From assembly GCA_018287875.1 (NCBI GenBank), contig JAGVVL010000017.1, positions 1,798,001 to 1,862,000 of the forward strand: DNA of 64,000 bases, read 5' to 3'. A program made the translations under genes and the position numbers. Within the stretch, counting starts at the first letter, position 1. Each line of letters starts with the position of its first letter. This DNA comes from Nigrospora sphaerica. Its lineage: Eukaryota > Ascomycota > Sordariomycetes > Amphisphaeriales > Apiosporaceae. The notes under the pieces are model-generated. The model ran no database searches. It was not told the DNA's origin and saw only the letters and a list, made by a program, of their open reading frames with translations. This document shows, in pieces, positions 59,291-64,000 of this stretch.

Positions 59291-60874
59291 GCGAACCCTA
59301 TCCGCCTGCTTGTGGTTATCGAGACCGTTAACGTTAATCGGTTAAATCGCGGCGATGGGTACATACGCGGACTAGGACACGGGAGAGACTTCTCTGTGGC
59401 TTCTCTGCGGCTAAATGGAATGAGCCTAGTGCTTCACGTGTTTACATCCCCCAAAGATGTTCATTCTCGACCCTGGGGAAAGGTGTAAGAAGGCCAGCCC
59501 GTGATGTTTCTGGATAGCCCGGACCCTCATACTTGAAAAGTACGAAATGAGCATGAATCTACCATCACCTACCTACCGCATCCCCATAAGTCTGACAACC
59601 AGCCGTCGACTGTTACAAAGTACCGCACGGGGAAACTCTTACCGCCAACGGCCGGCATCCAGCGGGATACGCGCGACCGCAAAACATGTTAAATATCCGG
59701 ACGGCCAAGATGTGCACACAGGGCTGACGGCTTTGGACAGGCTACAGGTCACGTACATGTACTCATCTGGTATTGCCATGTAAGCGAGAAGCGAGAGACA
59801 CGTAACGAAAGGCGGGCGAAACCCCGGGGCGGCCCAATGATGGCGCGCAGCTGGAGGCATCCAAGGCGTCGGGCCTCGCGTCCGGTCATCGGGGTTGAGT
59901 TCGCGGGCCCTCTCGGACGGGCCAGTGGGTTGGTTCCTCTTGGGTTCCGATCGGCGGACCGACGCTGTCGCCGCTCTCTTCTACGTCGCCTCGCTTTCCC
60001 AGCGGACCAGAGAGGCCGTGTTGGTGAGGCGTGCAGTGGGGCAGCAACAGAGAGAGTGGTGTGCTGATGACAGAGAGAGAAAGAGTTGCTGCGTTGGCAT
60101 GCCCGATCCCCCTCACGTGTCTTAAACCCAATTAATGAAGGGGGCGTGACAACCCCAGCCGAAGAAAAGGATCCGATGACAGCAGAAATGTCCCGCGTCG
60201 TTGATTGCTCAATTCCCCACGCTTGAAATAAGCCGTCCCCCCCTTTCCCCCGTCCTCTAAAGACCGGGGGGGTTGTCGTGGTTGAGGGCTGTCAGACAGG
60301 GTTAGAGGGGGGGACATGGGGTCGCCATCTAGCGAAGCCCCAACGGCCTGGGAGGCCAAGATCCAAAAAGACAGACGGACCCCTGGGCTTGGGACCTTGA
60401 CCGGTGAGCGGGATAGCGTTGCAGCCGCTTAAGCGCTGGAGGGGGGAGGGGGGAAGGGGGAGACCACGCGCGCCCCCAAAAGAGGGTGTGTAATGAGGGT
60501 GATGCGCATGTGTGCGCGTGCCTGTTCCTGCGCGTCCGCAACCGTAGGCTGACTTCCTCGGAGGGAACGACGGGAAACTCGCGCCGTTGAGGCAAAAAAG
60601 CCCTGAGGAGCGACCGATCGGCCCTCCTTCTCCCTCCTCGTCTAGCAGTAGCCTCGCCTCGTCACCAGCCGACAAACCGACGATGCGGAGGCCCTGGCAC
60701 CACCCCCGGGGGGAAATCCTGGGGTGCAGCTGTCTTGTTACGCGGGATCGTCGACGAGCGGACGCACATGAATCAGTGGTGCGCCTAGCCGAGGGCCATC
60801 TCGATGCGTGTGCCATATTAGCCTCGGGGGGGGGAGGCGGCGGATGGCCCAGCGCGTGCCCAAAATGACCATGG

Positions 60875-60906
60875 CCGAACCCGGGGACCGAACCCGGGGA
60901 CCGAAC
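60875..60906. repeat. CCGAACCCGGGGA tandem duplication
   Basis: Two perfect 13-bp copies plus CCGAAC of a third. Confidence 0.92.
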
Positions 60907-63900
60907 AGCTCAGGCCTGTCCCGAGTTTCGTGGGGGACGCTCTTCGAACGTAGCCTGCGGAGTAGTCATGGGCACCGTCAACGGCGGATGGGGGGTTGAC
61001 AGGCAGAGACGTAAGCATCCCGCGGTGCAACGAGGGGGCTTACAACCCATACGACGCCACGGGCGGGAACCACAACAGCAAGGCGAATACACAGCCAAGG
61101 CTTTGGGAGGAGGATCCTGATACCTGCCAGCCATGATGGGATCGTCTGCATACCGGCCGCTTCCGGCTGGGTTGCCGTGTATGCTGACGGCTCCCCCAGT
61201 ACCATCCTCGGCTGCCAACGATAGCGTGACCGGTATGAAAAAAAATAGAAAGTAGAAGGAATGCAAGATGACCACATGCTATTTTCGCCTGCACGGCTAA
61301 ATGGCGCCCTGTGGGGAGGAAGGGGGGCTGACACTCCCGAAGAGGTGGTGCAGCCCTTTCCGAGTGCGGGCTGCTCGTCTTTTTACCCGCCGACCATTTT
61401 AACCGTGAGGGTGCGCGAAGGAAACGAGGGTCGGTTTAGGAAACCAGGCGGCTCGATTTGGTATGTCGTTCTGTTTGCCCCCCCATTCCCTTCTCTTCCC
61501 AGACCCCTGCCCTGCCTGGAGGCTACTAGTCACTTGCTTCGTGGTATGGCCCTGCAGGACCCTGGATCCGTCCAGTCGGTAACTTTTCGTCCCAGGTTCC
61601 GTCTGCTTGCGTTCCTCACGCACACTGCCCTACGTGGGTTGGTTCGCTGCCGAAGGGGGCACCTGTCCTTCAGGAGTGGCCGGGTTCGGGAAGGGAGGGG
61701 GGAGTGTTGTAGGTACAACGCTGCACCAAAGGGGGAAACCCACGAAAGAGATAATCACGGGTTTGGGTGGGATCTCGACACCGGCCAACCACGGCCCCAT
61801 CCATACCGTGGCTTCCGAGTACCCGCAGGTCCACATGTAATCCCGGGCTTCCTATGCCGGGTCCTCGGCGCCAAGGTACCGCACTTCCAGTCCGCCTAGG
61901 GGTTTTACGGCGCATTCGGCGAGGAACGCTCGAGGTCTTTGCTGACCACCAAACGGGATCGTTCGCACCCCGGGCGAGGCGGGTCATGCTCCTCCCCCCT
62001 TCCCCCAAGGGGGCAAAAGAGTTTGGGGGCCAGGCATCCAGCTTAGGGGTAGGGCCAGGGACCACTAAGCATTGGTTTGCCTGCATGGAAGAAGATCCCC
62101 CCCGGGGTGATTGGTCGGTACCCGAAAGTGACGGCGACACAGGAAGATGACTATATGCTCATCCTGGCGTGGGGAGAGCGCGGCCATTGCAGGTGACGCA
62201 TGCAACCCCCCAGCGCTGCCGGATGCGCGTCCGACCCCCCCCCGGTCTCTGGTGGATGTTCGCCGTGGGTATCACGGTGGGTGGAGAGGGTTCGGCGTCG
62301 CAATGGCTGACCATGGATGTTTTCCTTTCCTCACCCCACGCTTGCTGACCACCGGCGTTCAATCTCACCCGCCGTGCCATGGGGGGAGCGGTAGCACCGT
62401 CATCTTGGGGAACAAGCCCCCCTCCAACACGCGAGGTCGGCGAGCCGTGGCCACGGCGATCGACGCCGGGAAGTCAGCGCGTCGTGGATGAGCAAAAGGG
62501 ACGGGGCCAGCGCCATCCGTCCCCTCCCCAAGGAACGGCCCGTGGTTCCCATAGGACGGCGCCATCAGCGCCGTTTCCTCCCGCCCGCCAGAGCGAAGAG
62601 GGCCCGCATCGCGGCAACGGGAGGCGGGCGGCGTGGTCTCACGTTGGATGCTGGGCGTGGGAGAGGACCATTGGGTGCTGGCGGTGAGCACGGGTGAGCA
62701 CGCTGCTCGTCGTTGCGACCCGCCCCCAAATGTGACGATGACGCTGTTGGGGTTTGCTTCGAAATGGCGTAAGCTGCGTCCCCAGAGCATGGCCCGTACA
62801 TCTCGGTGCGACGTTGCAGGTTGGGATCTTGTCCAAAGAGAGAGGCTGATGCGGGGGGGCACAGGGAGTCGAACGCCCGTCAACCCGGATCTCGGGGCTG
62901 TTCCAGGCATACTTGGATATATGCATCTTAATTGATTCTATTTTATCGACCATTTTATCATTTACCTCAACCTGAAAAGAGGGTCAGAAATGTCGGGGGG
63001 ACAGAAGGATCGGCGGGTGTAACCGCAGTTCCAACTCCCCGGATCCCGTACTTGCGCTGTGACACTGGCCGTCGATGAGAGATGCGCGGACGAACCTCCG
63101 TCTACCCCCTCGTTAAACGCCGCCCCGAGGGGGAGAGGGGAGGGGGGGTGTCCACGTCCGACAGTCTGGCTACCTCCACGCCCGCCAGGAGATACCTCAC
63201 GAACTCGGCCGTGATACAGCCCTGAGCCACTGTGTAAGTAAATAAGTAGGCTTCGCAAATCCCGGCCCTCTGGTCGGACGTGGCGAGGTACGCAAACGAA
63301 AGCCCGCCACGGGGGGCCTTGGCCTCGGTTGCCCGTAGGCATATGATTGAGCAGCAGAGATATACGAGGGACCTACTCTCTCGTCGGCCCTGTGCGACGG
63401 CGGCGTCGCTTCCCTTCCCGCCGCATTGGCCACCGAGCCACGGTGCCACAGATGTGATCCAGCCGTGTGGTACGTGGACGCTGGTCAAGTGAGGAATCGG
63501 AATCCCGTTTGGGAGAGCAAGTCGCACCGAAAAGCCTGTCACAGCGCGTCCAGCCCCGGACTACCGCCATGGACCTTCATAACCTATTTCGGTCCTCCGT
63601 CGTAGCCCGCGCACGGGAGGGGAAGAGCATGTCGAAACGGCCTTCGGTCCCTGGCCTCGTGCAGGGCTGCTCTCGCCCTCCTGCTCCGGCTAGGAAGGAT
63701 CCAAGACCTGCAGGATGGTCAGCCACGGGCAGCTCGGCGGCGGTATGACCGCCTCCGTTTAGCTCGGGGCTTGCCGAGTTTGCATATCTCGTGATGGCCA
63801 ACACTCGTCTGCTCCCCTCACCCGGAAACGAATCCTGGGGTTGAGCCCGTCACACCTATTGCAAACTCCACTCGTCCCGGCTCCGAGGGGAGTACACGCC

Positions 63901-64000
63901 TATCGAGAATTAGCACTCATCGAGTTACGGCGCCACCGAGACTACGTGCTCGTACGCTGCGCGAGGCGGGCAGGAGGCCACGACGAGCCCCTGAAAGTCC

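Larger units (their letters stand above)
49789..64000. other. Gene-free stretch of about 14.2 kb
   Basis: From the CHY gene stop to the window end I find no supported gene, RNA gene or mobile element. Open frames of 180-280 codons occur on both strands (for example 51716..52534 minus, 53029..53694 minus, 56996..57835 plus, 61261..61899 plus) but overlap each other in three or four frames. They are Arg/Pro/Gly/Ser-rich, show no domain and cross simple repeats. Homopolymers, dinucleotide runs, tandem duplications and hairpins are concentrated here and are listed separately. Confidence 0.55.

Noticed and set aside
62864..62878. GGGAGTCGAACGCCC, resembling the T-arm of a minus-strand tRNA
   Set aside because: No matching D-arm/A-box, no anticodon stem and no 7-bp acceptor pairing could be laid out around it.
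1..64000. CRISPR arrays, rRNA operons, telomere repeats, retrotransposon LTRs
   Set aside because: None seen: no regularly spaced repeats, no rRNA-like blocks, no TTAGGG arrays and no paired long terminal repeats or polymerase/integrase motifs. Old diverged copies could have been missed by eye.

Overview
This is 64 kb of nuclear DNA from a filamentous ascomycete (Pezizomycotina), most likely a GC-rich Sordariomycete. The evidence is: twelve genes of fungal type; short introns (51-97 bp in most genes) with GTRNGT-like donors and CTAAC/CTRAC-like branch sites; a Yap1/AP-1 bZIP factor with both cysteine-rich domains; a fungal CUE-CUE-DUF1771-Smr protein; and intergenic motifs (TACGGAGTAC, ACCTACCTACC) that I associate with this class. 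The class assignment is inference; I name no species. Exon joins were read by eye from splice sites and reading phase.

Gene-bearing part, 1-30.1 kb. In order: the first 50 codons of a secreted DUF5703-type protein (minus); a Cue2-like Smr endonuclease candidate (minus); the AP-1 oxidative-stress bZIP factor (minus); a BSD-domain protein (plus); the ribosome-biogenesis factor Tsr2 (minus, tail to tail with the BSD gene); an HSL-type alpha/beta-hydrolase with a long disordered tail (plus); the F-actin capping protein alpha subunit (plus); cytochrome b5 (plus); the TFIIE beta subunit (plus); a DsbA/FrnE-like thiol oxidoreductase (minus); and a four-finger C2H2 regulator (minus). These are mostly conserved housekeeping or regulatory genes. 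They do not form a biosynthetic or defence cluster.

Gene-poor part, 30.1-64 kb. Only one convincing gene is present, an RWD plus CHY-zinc-finger protein at 47.7-49.8 kb. It sits between about 17.5 kb and 14.2 kb in which I recognise no protein-coding gene, transposase, reverse transcriptase, tRNA or rRNA. Open frames of 150-320 codons occur there on both strands, but they overlap one another, often lack ATG and show no domain; I read them as products of the high GC content. The region carries long C/G and A/T homopolymers, dinucleotide repeats, a 52-bp strictly alternating purine-pyrimidine tract and several perfect inverted repeats.

No clearly new multigene system is visible. The points most worth checking are the two large gene-free stretches, a 28-bp near-perfect dyad next to a TATA-like sequence at 26.9 kb, two mutually exclusive hairpins at 53.6 kb, a stop-free 51-nt intron in the AP-1 gene, a 19-nt exon in the capping protein gene, and a proline-rich insertion inside the DsbA/FrnE-like protein.
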